NCBI RefSeq assembly: GCF_001704415.2
Contig: NC_030826.1
Coordinates: 58,609,362-58,673,361 of the forward strand
DNA length: 64,000 nucleotides
Direction of reading: 5' to 3'
Source of the DNA: Capra hircus
Lineage: Eukaryota; Chordata; Mammalia; Artiodactyla; Bovidae
The position numbers and the translations under genes were made by a program. Positions 21,613 through 32,639 of the stretch are shown here, in pieces. The first letter of the stretch is position 1. The number at the start of each line of letters is the position of its first letter. Below the pieces are notes generated by a model that had not been told where the DNA came from, did not search any database, and worked only from the letters and a program-made list of their open reading frames with translations.

Positions 21613-22944
21613 TAAACAAAACCAGACAACCTTCACACCCATAATTAAGTCTCAAAAGAGTTTAGAGATGACCTATTTCAAACCTAGTTATATTAAAATG
21701 GGGGTTTACATTCTCTTTCAAGATCTAACTTGCCTAAATTGACCTAACTTCATGGCAAGGCAAGGGCTGGAAACCAGGCTCCCTCTATAGCACTCTTTCC
21801 ATCATGTTGTGGTTGTGTAATTGAATAACAGAAAAACTATTTGGGGGTTTATCTCCACGTGGTTTCCTTTTTTCGGTTTTGATTTATCATTCCAAAACTG
21901 ATGAGCCTGTATTAAATCTTTATGTCAGTTACAGTGTTGAGGGCCCTGTTCACATTTATGTCATCAGCAAATTAGGTAACTATGCCACTATAGCAAACAC
22001 CCACATATACACATGGTACACTTAGTTAGTCCCAATCAGTAACACAGCTTCTGAAAACCCAGAAGTAGAAGAGATTATTGCGGAGTCCTTTATAGAGTGG
22101 TAAGAAGTCCTTAGTCAGCACTCTTAAGACATAACTTTCAGCCAGGTCTGACTACACTCCACATTAACCATCTCCTGCTGCCTTATCTATGACTAACTTA
22201 AAAAAAAAAAAAAGAAAAAACAATGGCTAAGACTTTGCCAAAGTCAGTACAAACCATATTTCTTCAGACCACACCAGCCTCGGGGTGTAAGTTGGGTCAT
22301 ATTTACATAAAAATCATGTATGCCCTCCTACAGAGGATGCGAGCTGTGGTCCCCAGCAAAGCACTGTCCAAATATCCAATACATTCTAACTCTTTCCAGG
22401 AACGTTTAGCGGTGCTCTCACTGGGTCATGAATGCTGTGAGCCACTGCAAGTCAGTCACCCTGCCCTCCCCTCCCCTCCTGACCCGGATGCTTCTAGTGT
22501 GTGCAGCCCCCCACCCAGGGCTTGCTGAGCTGCCGCCGGGCTCCCTCCATTGACGTGGCCTCTGTGCCTGCAGACACTTAGGCACTTTCTCTTGAGGTTG
22601 TTTAAGGTTCAAAGCCACTTCAGAGGAACTACCTGCCAGAAGTGCTGATACTTCTGATGTATCAGCTTCTCTGATACATCGTAACCACTGAGCAAGACCA
22701 TCCTGGAGGTCAAGGCATTGCTGGAGTACAGGCTATACCCACACATCCAAATTTACCTACAGCCTTAGCATCTCCCAGCAGGAGAAAGTAGAAAGCCTCC
22801 CTCTCAGCTCACTGGTATTTCAGTGTAGCCACGCTTCAGTGTAGCCACTTGAGTGTTTCTATAATTTCTCAAGGACCTTATGCAAAGAGCTGTTTCAAAC
22901 TCTGTTTTTAAAGCCTACATCTTTAAACCCCCATAGTTGCACAT
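21613..22944. other. No recognised gene or repeat
   Basis: It includes an A-rich tract at 22,199-22,220. No RNA gene or coding frame was recognised. Confidence 0.4.
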
Positions 22945-23136
22945 ACAATCACTGTCAGTTCAGTTCAGTTCAGTTGCTCAGTCATGTCCGACTCTTTGCG
23001 ACCCCATGAATTACAGCACGCCAGGCCTCCCTGTCCATCACCAACTCCCGGAGTCCACTCTCATCCTGGGTCATCCCCTTCTCCTCCTGCCCCCAATCCC
23101 TCCCAGCTTCAGAGTCTTTTCCAATGAGTCAACTCT

Positions 23137-23800
23137 TCACATGAGGTGGCCAAAGTACTGGAGTTCCAGCTTTAGCATCATTCCTTCCAAAGAACATCCA
23201 GGGGTGATCTGCTTCAGAATGGACTGGTTGGATCTCCTTGCAGTCCTAGGGACTCTCAGGAGTCTTCTCCAACACCATAGTTCAAAAGCATCAATTCTTC
23301 GGCACTCAGCTTTCTTCACAGTCCAACTCTCACATCCATACATGACCACAGGAAAAACCATAGCCTTGACTAGATGGACCTTAGTCAGCAAAGTAATGTC
23401 TCTGCTTTTGAATATACTATCTAGGTTGGTCATAACTTTTCTTCCAAGGAGTAAACGTCTTTTAATTTCATGGCTGCAGTCACCATCTGCAGTGATTTTG
23501 GAGCCCCCCAAAATAAAGTCTGACACTGTTTCCACTGTTTCCCCATCTATTTCCCATGAAGTGATGGGACCAGATGCCATGATCTTTGTTTTCTGAATGT
23601 TGAGCTTTAAGCCAACTTTTTCACTCTCCACTTTCACTTTCATTAAGAGGTCTTTTAGTTCCTCTTCACTTTCTGCCACAAGGGTGGTGTCATCTGCACC
23701 TCTGAGGTTATTGATATGTCCCCTGGCAATCATGATTCCAGCTTGTGCTTCATCCAGCCCAGCGTTTCTCATGATGTACTCTGCATATAAGTTACAGGAG
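23137..23800 (-). pseudogene. BovB ORF2 fragment: RT motif C to C-terminus, catalytic motif changed
   Basis: The minus-strand reading runs from YAEYIMRNAGLDEAQAG through the motif C region and YGCESWTVKKAEC to the C-terminal YFGHLM. It is open over most of this length. Motif C reads GADD rather than YADD (codons at 23,689-23,700), replacing the aromatic residue next to the catalytic aspartates. Upstream RT motifs lie on the opposite strand because of the inversion, so no functional protein is possible. Confidence 0.85.
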
Positions 23801-23805
23801 ACAGG

Positions 23806-24898
23806 GATCAAGACCATCCCCATGGAAAAGAAATGCAAAAAAGCAAAATGGCTGTCTGGGGAGGCCTTACAAATAGCTGCCAAAAGAAGAGAAGTGAAAA
23901 GCAAAGGAGAAAAGGAAAGATATAAGCATCTGAATGCAGAGTTGCAAAGAATAGCAAGAAGAGATAAGAAAGCCTCCCTCAGTGATCACTGCAAAGAAAT
24001 AGAGGAAAACAAGAGAATGCGAAAGACTAGAGATCTTGTCAAGAAAATTAGAGATACCAAGGGAACATTTCATGCAAAGATAGGCTCGATAAAGGACAGA
24101 AATGGTCTGGACCTAACAGAAGCAGAAGATATTAAGAAGAGTTGGCAAGAATACACAGAAGAAGTATACAAAAAAGATCTTCATGACCAAGATAATCACG
24201 ATGGTGTGATCACTCACCTAGAGCCAGACATCCTGGAATGTGAAGTCAAGTGGGCCTTAGAAAGCATCACTACAAACAAAGCTAGTGGAGGTGATGGAAT
24301 TCCAGTGGAGCTATTTCAAATCCTGAAAGATGATGCTGTGAAAGTGCTGCACTCAATATGCCAGCAAATTTGGAAAACTCAGCAGTGGCCACAGGACTGG
24401 AAAAGGTCAGTTTTCATTCCAATCCCAAAGAAAGGCAATGCCAAAGAATGTTCAAACTACCGCACAATTGCACTCATCTCACACACTAGTAAAGTAATGC
24501 TCAAAATTCTCCAAGCCAGGCTTCAGCAGTACATGAACTGTGAACTTCCAGATGTTCAAGCTGGTTTTAGAAAAGACAGAGGAATGAGAGATCAAATTGC
24601 CAACATCTGCTGGATCATGGAAAAAGCAAGAAAGTTCCAGAAAAACATCTATTTCTGCTTTATGGACTATGCCAAAGCCTTTGATTGTGTGGAATCACAA
24701 TAAACTGGAAAATTCTGAAAGAGATGGGAATATCAGAGCACCTGATCTGCCTCTTGAGAAACCTATATGCAGGCCAGGAAGCAACAGTTAGAACTGGACA
24801 TGGAACAACAGACTGGTTCCAAATAGGAAAAGGAGTACATCAAGGCTGTATATTGTCACCCTGCTTATTTAACTTCTATGCAGAGTACATCATGAGAA
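23806..24898 (+). pseudogene. BovB ORF2 fragment: linker and RT fingers/palm, inverted half, one frameshift
   Basis: From about 23,806 a frame of roughly 300 codons stays open to 24,703. It covers the lysine-rich region after the endonuclease, the conserved block PIPKKGNAKECSNYRTIALI and RT motif A (FCFMDYAKAFDCV, catalytic Asp at about 24,665). Small indels at about 24,690-24,706 shift the frame. Motif B (QGCILSPCLFN) continues in the next frame to 24,891. Homology ends before motif C, where the inversion breakpoint lies. Confidence 0.88.
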
Positions 24899-24907
24899 AC
24901 AATCACT

Positions 24908-26178
24908 ATAACCAGTTATCAAATAACATTTGGAGGTATAATCTGACCTTTTCCTTTGTAAGGCTCCACATGTGGCTCAGAATATTCCAGTAAGAAAAAT
25001 ATCTTCCCTGGAAGATGTCCCCCTGTTGCCCATGGACAAGTATCTACTGAGTCACTGAATAAAATTAGAGATGCTTCTGAATTTGATAGTAATTATTTTG
25101 TTTATTAATGGAAAAGGAAAGCTTTCATTGAAACAGTTCGTATCTTAGCTGATGCTGTTGTACATTGATCATTGGAATCGGGTCTGAGATTCATGTGAGA
25201 GATACCTGCAGGGCAGGTGGCGGTACTGTCGTGATGTCACGGCCGAGCCAGGGGAAGTGAGAGAGGGGCCCAGGAGGAGACTTCCTGTGAGCTGGCTTGG
25301 GGAGAAATCCTACACTTCCTCTCTTTTTGACACTGTGATTTCTTTATGGCAGACTAAAGTCTTACTAATTTCCTGTTCTGTGGGACAACCTCGTGTCCCC
25401 GGTGCTTCGGAAAGCAAAAGTGTCAGGAAGCAGCCAAAGAAAGAGACAGTTGGGTCAATAGTGCTGAAATGGCTATTGACCCAGAAGCCCGGGACAGTGG
25501 TCCAGAGTCAGAGGTGGAAAATAACCATCGGTGCTTGTGAAGGACACTGCAGTTTTTCCAAAGGCCCTGGGCATGCCAGAGTCGTGTAGATTGGGGGCTC
25601 AGATTTTTGTCCTCTAACTTGGTACAAGCCGAGTTACACAATTCTTCCATTTTTTTCTAGTTTCCAGATACTATCGAAATAGCAAATCAGTTTAGTCTGG
25701 CAAGGCGATGACTGAATTGGCTCTCTCCCCATGGTTCTCTCACGCTGGCTGAATCACCTCTACCCATATTTCTTGCATTTGTAATTAGTGTCACTTCTGT
25801 TTCCAAAGAAGATGTAAAAGGCATATAATTAAAAGCACACATACAATAGACTCATCAAAATTAAAGAGTCAGTTAATGAATAGCAATGGGAAATATATAG
25901 CACCCCCCCCATGAAGTATTGCCCCTGAGCTTAAATTTATCACTTTTTCAGATAAAGCAGCAAAGAGAAGCATTATGTAGCATGTGCTGCTTACAAATCA
26001 GACAGCTCTCCAGGACAGACACACTCCTTTGTGACGCTAAGCCAGTGAAGGACTTGTCATAGGAGGAATTATTAATACATGGTATTGAATAGTGAGGTGG
26101 GCAAATACATAGAGATACCTGTCTCTACACAGATATATGTAGGTAAAGATATGTGCTGTTATATACAGAATATATTAA
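24908..26178. other. Repeat-free stretch
   Basis: No interspersed repeat is recognised. The part at 25,650-25,930 is AT-rich with several homeodomain-like cores (GTAATTAGTG, ATAATTAAAA, GTTAATGAAT) and could be a conserved non-coding element, which is inference only. A C8 run lies at about 25,904-25,911. Confidence 0.35.
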
Positions 26179-26188
26179 TATTACATAT

Positions 26189-26409
26189 GTGCTCTTGCAG
26201 AGTCTTTTCAGTCATGTCTGACTGTGCGATGCTATAGACTGCAGCCCGCCAGGCTCCTCTGTCCGTGGGATTCTCCAGACAAGAGGACTGGCGTGGGATG
26301 CAGTGCCCTCCTCCAGGGGACCTTCCTGACCCAGGGGTCAAACCCACGTCTTACAACTCCTCCATTGGCGGTGGATTCTTCACCACTAGTGTGACCTGGG
26401 GAGCCCCAG
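26189..26409 (-). mobile_element. Bov-tA SINE with TSD
   Basis: The reverse-complement copy shows CAGTCATGTCTGACTGTGCG, GACTGCAGCCCGCCAGGCTC and TCCAGGGGACCTTCCTGACC. It is flanked by TATTACATAT at 26,179-26,188 and 26,410-26,419. Its head region is rearranged relative to the usual sequence (CCACTAGTGTGACCTGGGGA). Confidence 0.9.
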
Positions 26410-26474
26410 TATTACATATATATAAATATTACATGTGTGTGTATATATGTACATACACACACACATATATAAAT
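26410..26474. repeat. AT/TG/CA microsatellite
   Basis: Short TA, TG and CA runs (TATATATAAATATTAC, TGTGTGTGTATATATG, ACACACACACATATAT) follow directly after the SINE and its duplication. Confidence 0.8.
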
Positions 26475-26589
26475 GCAAGCTATAAGAGGGCACTTCTGTA
26501 GGATCCGGAAACCCAGAACAGCAGGAAATGCTTCCTATTATCTGATTGGATACAGAGGCTTCCGGATCTAGAGTGTAGACGATGGACCT

Positions 26590-26940
26590 ACCCCTTATGT
26601 TGGATTTTCAGCAGGGCTTTTAAACTGAGATTTCTGAACCTCACTCCTCATTCAGATGTGCTGAACCTGGTACTTTATGGTTGAGGGGTCAAGAATGAGC
26701 TCAGCTCGGTGCTCTGGGATGACCTAGACGGATGGGGTTGGGGGTTGGAGGGGAAATCCAAGAGGGAGGGGATATATGTAGACGTTTAGCTGATTCACCC
26801 CATTGTCCAGCAGAAACTACCATGACATTTAAAGGAATTATACTCCAGAAATAAAATCAACGAGTCTGTGAAGCACCCCTGGATGATTCTGATGGCCTCT
26901 GAGTGGGCGGGAGATTGGGACCACTGTCTTGGATTGTTAC
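26590..26940. mobile_element. Possible MER5-type hAT remnant split by an L1 3' end
   Basis: The left half (about 26,600-26,700) and right half (about 26,860-26,935, with CCTGGATGATTCTGATGGCC and a GGGACCACTG end) resemble the two sides of a MER5-like hAT element. The left half is weakly matched. Confidence 0.35.
26703..26857 (+). mobile_element. L1 3' UTR end (cetartiodactyl L1), 5'-truncated
   Basis: GGTGCTCTGGGATGACCTAG, GAGGGAGGGGATATATGTAG, CAGCAGAAACTACCATGACA and ATTATACTCCAGAAATAAAA make up the characteristic 3' terminus of ruminant L1s. A short A-rich tail is visible. AATGAGCTC before and AACGAGTCT after may be a decayed duplication. Confidence 0.75.
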
Positions 26941-27130
26941 TCTCAAGTATCAATTGCTTCTACCTAAATTTTGACCAGATGTGAACAGATAATGAACAAA
27001 AACTGAGGCCAAGAGATTGAGAGAATAGTTTATAATTCCTTATAAAACAGCGTGTTCTTGTGCTTTCCTCCATAGGTACCCAATAGATATTGACTAATTT
27101 ATAATACACCTCGTTAAGAAGATACTGTCA

Positions 27131-27390
27131 GGCCGCGTCCCCTGTGCTTCACAGCAGCTTCTCACCAGCCATCTGTTTTGCACATGGGTGTGTATGTGTG
27201 TCGATGCTACTTTCTCTGTTCATCCAGCCAGGTGCCCTGTGCTGAGCTAGAGGGGTGGGGTGGGGGGAAGGAAAGGAGCCTAAGAGGGAGGGGATAGATG
27301 TATAATTATGGGTGATTTGCATGGTTGTGCGGCAGAAACCAACACAACATTGTAAAGCAATTTTCCTCCGGTAAAAAAGTAAATTTTAAA
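27131..27390 (+). mobile_element. L1 3' UTR end with perfect TSD
   Basis: CTGTGCTTCACAGCAGCTTC, GTGTCGATGCTACTTTCTCT, GCTAGAGGGGTGGGG, AGAGGGAGGGGATAGATGTA and ACACAACATTGTAAAGCAAT form a longer copy of the same L1 3' end. AAGATACTGTCA occurs at 27,119-27,130 and again at 27,391-27,402, a 12-bp exact target duplication. Confidence 0.85.
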
Positions 27391-27402
27391 AAGATACTGT
27401 CA

Positions 27403-28371
27403 TAAGGCAAATATAAGAGAGATTAAAGCCCATTTTGCTTACTCTACAACCATTATCAAAAATCCAAACCAGCCAACCAAAATCCTCAAGCAGCTCCTTT
27501 GGTGTGTATTACAGACCCAAATGTGCTTTTGTACCCTCTTCAACTGAACAGGCAGCTTGAGATTCCTTAGGGATAGCAATCGGTGTCAGACATGCAGGCT
27601 GCAAACTGGCCCTGCGGTCAGCAGGTCATCAAGTTTATCCATGGCTAGCCCTTGAGCTGGTCTCAGGTCATGAATATTGTGACTTTATCACCTGCCAGAG
27701 CTTTACGTTCATCATTCCGAGCGTAGCCCAGATGTCAGCAAGATCAGACAATGTTTGTGGCTTCAGCTAAGGTTAAAGAGAGGCAAAGATTCTTAGGGTG
27801 ATGATGCCAAGGAATGAATCAATAGTCAGAGGTAACCCAAGTTCCAGCTTGTTAACCAGTATGTGGTTCAGCTGTGTTTTATTCCAGAGTAGATTTCTGA
27901 GAATGAGCTCATTAGTCCAGGTGCCCAAGAGCACTGCAGTCCAAGTTCAAATCGTATTTCGTTTAGATAGGTTTTGCTCTCCAAGAGGTCAGATTTGTAA
28001 CTGTGTTTGCACCCTGGATAGTGCAAAATGTAAGTGAGAGATGTCAGGGGAGGTACCTCCCCCACTAGCAAAGGGAAGTACACGCCCGATGATCAGCGTG
28101 GCACCCTTTCAGCCCCCTCGTCGTCAAGTTTTGGGGTTGCACCTGGTGAAATAGAAACCGGTGCCTGAAAAGGGTCTGCTTTGATAAGCACAACTGTAGC
28201 ACGTGGACTTTCATGCCTGAGACTTACCCGTGGGCAGAGAAACACGGCTCTGAGTCAGTTTAACCTAATATGCCAGCATTAATGCTCAATTTTCATGTAG
28301 AAAGGGATGTAGAAAGAAATTTTGTATCTAAAAAATTATGGAAACACTTTTTACATTAATTTTAGGATTCT
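27403..28371. other. No recognised gene or repeat
   Basis: This is unique-looking DNA of mixed composition. No coding frame was recognised. Confidence 0.4.
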
Positions 28372-28383
28372 AAGTCTAATATA

Positions 28384-28553
28384 GGCTTCCCCAGTAGCTC
28401 AGCGGTAAAGAATCCGCCTGCAATGCAGGAGATGTGGGTTTGATCCCTAGGTTAGGAAGATTCCCTGGAGGAGGGCACGGCAACCCACTCTAGTACTCTT
28501 GCCTGGAGAATCTCATGGACAGAGATAGGGTCGCAAAGAGTTGGACACAACTG
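28384..28553 (+). mobile_element. Bov-tA SINE with internal deletion and TSD
   Basis: The head GGCTTCCCCAGTAGCTCAGC, box-B region GGTTTGATCCCTAGG and tail GGGTCGCAAAGAGTTGGACA are present. The block between GGACAGAGA and GGGTCGC is missing, about 25 bp, so the copy is short. It is flanked by AAGTCTAATATA (28,372-28,383) and AAGTCTGGATATA (28,554-28,566). Confidence 0.92.
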
Positions 28554-28624
28554 AAGTCTGGATATAATAACTAAGTGGTATAATAAAAGAAACTAAAGAA
28601 AAACAAACAAAAAAAGCAACTGAA

Positions 28625-28830
28625 GCATCCTTTCACTCAAGGAATATCTGTAGGTCTACTCTGACCCAGACATGATGTTAGAGACTCGGGATGCTAGCGA
28701 GAACAGAATAAATATAACTTTGTCCCTCCTGGAGATTTAATCTAGTAAATGAGGCATATACGAAACAATATAGCATAATGTAATTACAATATAGTGTGAA
28801 AATGCTTTAATTAGAGGGTTTTAAGACATG
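28625..28830 (-). mobile_element. Ancient L2-like repeat, antisense
   Basis: CAAGGAATATCTGTAGGTCT, GACCCAGACATGATGTTAGA, GCGAGAACAGAATAAATATA and TTGTCCCTCCTGGAGATTTA follow the common ancient 'aaatatttattgagc...gtgaacaaaacagac...ccctcatggagctta' series. Family assignment to L2 or a relative is tentative. Confidence 0.45.
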
Positions 28831-29159
28831 GTATTAAGATGACATGAGTGAGTCATCAAAATCAGACTCAAGGTTATGGAAGGTTTAGGCCGCACTCTGG
28901 AGTTTTGGGCTGGAGTCCGTCTGATGGGGTACAAGCTCAGGAAAGCACAGAAAGGATGAAGGAAGCGTGAGCAGTGTTTACAGATGCTGGGAGGAAGGAG
29001 GAAGCCTGGGGTCATTCAGACAGCCTGTAGGAACCCAAGGAATTGGCGCTTGACTGCATCTGGAGAGGCGTGGAAATGAGAGTGGAGACGATCCAAGGCC
29101 GATGCTGAGTGTCTACGGTGGATGCACAGGGAAGGTTCGCTTACAGGGAGTGGTCAAAG

Positions 29160-29362
29160 GGCTAGCCTCTCAGTCGTATCTGACTCTCTGCAACACCATG
29201 GATTGTTACCTGCCAAGTTCCCCTGTCTGTGGAATTCTCCAGGCACGGATACTGGAGTGGGCTGTCATTCCCTTCTCCGGGAGATCTTCCTGATCCGGGA
29301 TCAAACCCAGGTCTCCTGCACGACAGGCAGGTTCTCTACCAACTGAGCCTCCAGGGAAGCCC
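29160..29362 (-). mobile_element. Bov-tA SINE
   Basis: The reverse-complement copy runs from CAGTCGTATCTGACTCTCTG through AATTCTCCAGGCACGGATAC and the GATCTTCCTGATCCGGGATC linker to the head AACTGAGCCTCCAGGGAAGC. Confidence 0.93.
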
Positions 29363-30664
29363 TGTAGAGATAGTTACAGGATGTTGAACACATTGAGTTT
29401 GAGGTCTGTGTCTGAAATCCAAACAGAGATGTCACATAATTTCCTGGCCATATGTGACTTAAACTTGGGGAAAAATAAAGGCTAAATCCTGTTAGATTTA
29501 TATATTTATAGATACAGTGGTTATAAACAGCGATGGTGTTTGGAGCATGCGGCTTGATGATACTGGGTAGAGCAAGAGGAGAGAACTCAAAGGCAGAGCA
29601 ATGTGAAAAGAAGAGGCAGAGGGAGTGAAGGGGATGAACAGGGCTTGCTATTTGCCTGAACTGTGGATTTCTTGGCAGACGATGACTCCTCGTGCTTTGT
29701 TTAGGGTTGTTTAAGATTTCTACAGAATATTTCCCTCTCGTTGCCCTTTTGCCTCTGAATCTCCTCTTTCCCCTCTCTGCTCCTTCTTATCTTGACCTCC
29801 TGGCTAATTCTCCCTTCCTTTCTCTTTCCACACTCTTCAATATGGATATAGTATTTGTCTAATCAAATTAAAATTGAAGTGTGCATAGAGATTGAAAAAA
29901 AAAAACAATTGCAACGAGTCATATTATAGGGCAATAATTATTCTGAAAAAATAGGACCCACTATTCATCTTTCTTACTATTTCTGAATTTACAAACTCAT
30001 GGCTATGGCTTGGCATCTGTTTTCTTCTAATAAAAAAAAAATTATGACCCGGCATAGAGAGGTGGATCAATTAATTCGATTATATACCTTTTCAGTCCTT
30101 TTCTAAAGCAGCTTTCATCGTCAGATATGACTGTATTCTAGATACAGATAACATTCTAGACATCTTCTCTTGGTCTCTCCAGACTCTCTCTGTGTTTTTC
30201 CTGTGCCTGCCTTTTCCTTAGGAGACTTAGTTTTATCGACCGTGTCAACCAAACTCCCCTGCCTCTGGCTTCCAGTTGGCTTCAGCCAGTGAGTGGGGCT
30301 GGCAGCAGGTGGGAGGGTCGGATGAGAACGAGACAGTTCGTTTTCCAGCTCCTTTTCTGCTGGCCTCGAGGTTTCGGAGGCTTCGATTCTCAGCCCAAGG
30401 AGGTAGCTCTTACTCTATCGCTCTCTTCCTATGAGTCTCCCCGTGTGTAATGCATGTCCAGCCCTGTTCTTCAGCCTTGTCAGTGATAAGGGATCTGTGA
30501 CCTACCTGGCTATGGGTGCTTATCATGCCTTCTTGGTTCCTCTGAATCCTTTGTAAGTAGTGTCTTCATGAGACTCTTCTCAGGCACCTTGTTTGAAGGT
30601 TCTGTTTGCTTCTGGGTGTCTGATGGACAGGGTCTACCTACACTGAACTGTAGGTTACTTCTGG
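29363..30664. other. No recognised gene or repeat
   Basis: It contains a pyrimidine-rich run at about 29,730-29,830 and A-rich tracts at about 29,894 and 30,031. No coding frame was recognised. Confidence 0.4.
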
Positions 30665-30785
30665 TGGTGGCACGCCCAACCTTGTAGTTGCAGCGTATGG
30701 GATCCAGTTCCCCGACCAGGGATCGAACCCAGGCCCCTGCACTGGGAGAGCAGAGTCTTAGCCACTGGACCCCCGGGAAGTCCCC
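30665..30785 (-). mobile_element. CHR-type tRNA-derived SINE, antisense
   Basis: On the minus strand it reads GACTTCCCGGGGGTCCAGTG, a CTAAGACTCTGCTC arm, GGTTCGATCCCTGGTCGGGG, then AACTGGATCCCATACGCTGC. This is the tRNA-derived head plus body of the older cetacean/hippo/ruminant CHR SINEs, and it lacks the Bov-A tail. Confidence 0.8.
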
Positions 30786-31780
30786 TAGAAGTGTCTCTAG
30801 AAAGTATTTTAAAAGGTTTATTGGAAGAATACATGTATGAATGAATACTGCTTTTAAGATGAGATGAGAGTAACACAGAAGAGGCAAACCAACTTATAAA
30901 ATAGGCCTTTGGAAAGCATGCTCTGGCCCCCGTCTAACTTAGCACTGGGGACAGAAGTATGCAGCTGGGGGCTCTCCCTCCTTCGAAAGAAAATTCAGAT
31001 AAAGTGCCTAGACTGCGATAGCTCCAGATCTGGAACCAGGCTGTCCCTGTTGACGTGCACACAGGAGCGTTAGGTGGGAGAGCACGGAGACTCGGGAGGC
31101 CGCGTTCAAGAGGAACGCCAACCACAGGGCTTCTTCCGTGAGACGTTAACTCTGCAGTTTGGGATTAGCTCCTGTGGTTTGGCTGGTTACCTGGTTGATG
31201 TTTAGCAAGCAACAACAGACGTTTCCCTTTCTTCTCTAGGCAACCCAGTGCCCAAACCAAAACAGCATTGTTCAGCCTAGAGAACAAAATACCCAGTAAC
31301 CCGGCGCAAGCCCACGGTGGAGCGTGTCCATGCGGCATTTTCCACTGAGGAGCTTAAGGGCTGAGAAACAGCATGGCCAGTTACTGTTTCCCTTCCAAAG
31401 CCCTCTTGCTGCACACAGAGCCCAAGAGTTGGGTTACCAAGAGAGCCGCACATGGCAGAACAGACGTCCGTGCAGGAGGTGGAGGGCGGAGATACCACGG
31501 GGTGCCAGCTGGACTCACCTTTTCACGTATGCCATGAAAAGGCAGCAGAGTGGCTGGTCTACTCAACCTAAAGGCAAGCGGTGGTGACGAACGGGCAAAG
31601 GGCTCCAGGGAAGAGAGGGCACGCGGCTGCTGCATTTACGCGTTGGCCTGCTCTCCTTCCCCAGTCACGCTCCCACCATCCCCGAGCTTCCGCTGCTGCC
31701 ACTATCCCCACTGCCCACGTCCCTGCCAGTGTCCTCACCACCATCAACAGGGCCTTCATGACCACGAATAGTGGTTACAA
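30786..31780. other. No recognised gene or repeat
   Basis: The sequence is GC-moderate with short overlapping open frames on both strands (for example around 31,270-31,770). None has a recognised motif. Confidence 0.4.
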
Positions 31781-31791
31781 GTATCCTGCAA

Positions 31792-31993
31792 GGGAAAGTG
31801 AGAGTCGCTCAGTCGTGTCCGACTCTTTGCCACCCCAGGGACTATGCCGTCCATGGAATTCTCCAGGCCAGAATACCGGAGTGGGTAGCCGTTCCCTTCT
31901 CCAGGGGATCTTCCCAACCCAGGGGTCGAACCCAGGTCTCCCACACTGCGGGCGGATTCTTTACCAGCTGAGCTACCGGGGAAGTATTTTGAG
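31792..31993 (-). mobile_element. Bov-tA SINE with TSD
   Basis: The reverse complement starts with the AAAGTGAGAGTCGCTCAGTC tail subtype, then TCCAGGGGATCTTCCCAACC and the head CAGCTGAGCTACCGGGGAAG. GTATCCTGCAA (31,781-31,791) and GTATCCTTCAA (31,994-32,004) are the flanking duplication with one mismatch. Confidence 0.93.
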
Positions 31994-32366
31994 GTATCCT
32001 TCAAAATGAACAGTAATTGCAGATATCCTGGCTGTGTTTCTTCGCTGCTGCTCCCAGAGGAAGTATACCATGTAGCTGTGCCTTTCTTCCTCAGATGGAA
32101 ATATGTACCATACTCTCTCATGATGTGACCAAAGCATTTAGCAGGCAGTCATGAATGCTAACTCGTAGCTCTCAAGTCTCCCCTGCCACACTGATCTTGA
32201 GCTACTTAGGTTGTAGGCAAGAAAATAATTTCTAAGCCATTTTTTCATCAGTATGCTTAAGCAAAAGTCCAGAGATGGTGAAGTGGGAGAAAATGTTGCT
32301 TCATGGAAGAAATGAAAAGTCATGAAAACGCACAAACACACACATTCATGCAAATACACCCGTGTG

Positions 32367-32560
32367 TGAAAGTGAAAGTCGCTCGGTCATGTCCAGTTCT
32401 TTGCGACCCCATGGACTATATAGTCCATGGACTTCTCCAGGCCAGAATCCTGGAGAGGGTAGCCTATCCCTTCTCCAGGGGATCTTCCCAACCCAGGAAT
32501 CTAACCAGAGTCTCCTGCATTGCAGACAGATTGTTTTCCAGCTGAGCTATCAGAGAAGCC
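32367..32560 (-). mobile_element. Bov-tA SINE with TSD
   Basis: The same tail subtype (GAAAGTGAAAGTCGCTCGGT) is followed by TCCAGGGGATCTTCCCAACC and the head AGCTGAGCTATCAGAGAAGC. CCGTGTGT flanks both sides (32,359-32,366 and about 32,559-32,566). Confidence 0.92.
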
Positions 32561-32639
32561 GTGTGTACATACACGCTAACTATATTAGTACCTGTGCACT
32601 TCAGTCTACTTCCATTTTATACAGTGAAATTCATCCGTA

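Larger units (their letters stand above)
22954..24898 (-). mobile_element. BovB LINE insertion with internal inversion (twin-priming structure) and TSD
   Basis: The left part (22,954-23,802) is the reverse complement of the BovB 3' half, ending at the left with the TCAGT-rich tail. The right part (23,803-24,898) is the adjoining 5' half in the opposite, sense orientation. Read on the minus strand this is an inverted 5' segment followed by a sense 3' segment, the structure produced by twin priming in target-primed reverse transcription. About 31 bp around 'gcagagtacatcatgagaaac' are present in both halves. The whole is framed by ACAATCACT at 22,945-22,953 and 24,899-24,907, so both halves entered in one event. 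Confidence 0.93.

Noticed and set aside
23597..23802. Plus-strand frame continuing leftward from the BovB RT frame (368 codons in total)
   Set aside because: The first roughly 69 codons translate the antisense 3' half of the same BovB. The fusion is an accident of the inversion junction.
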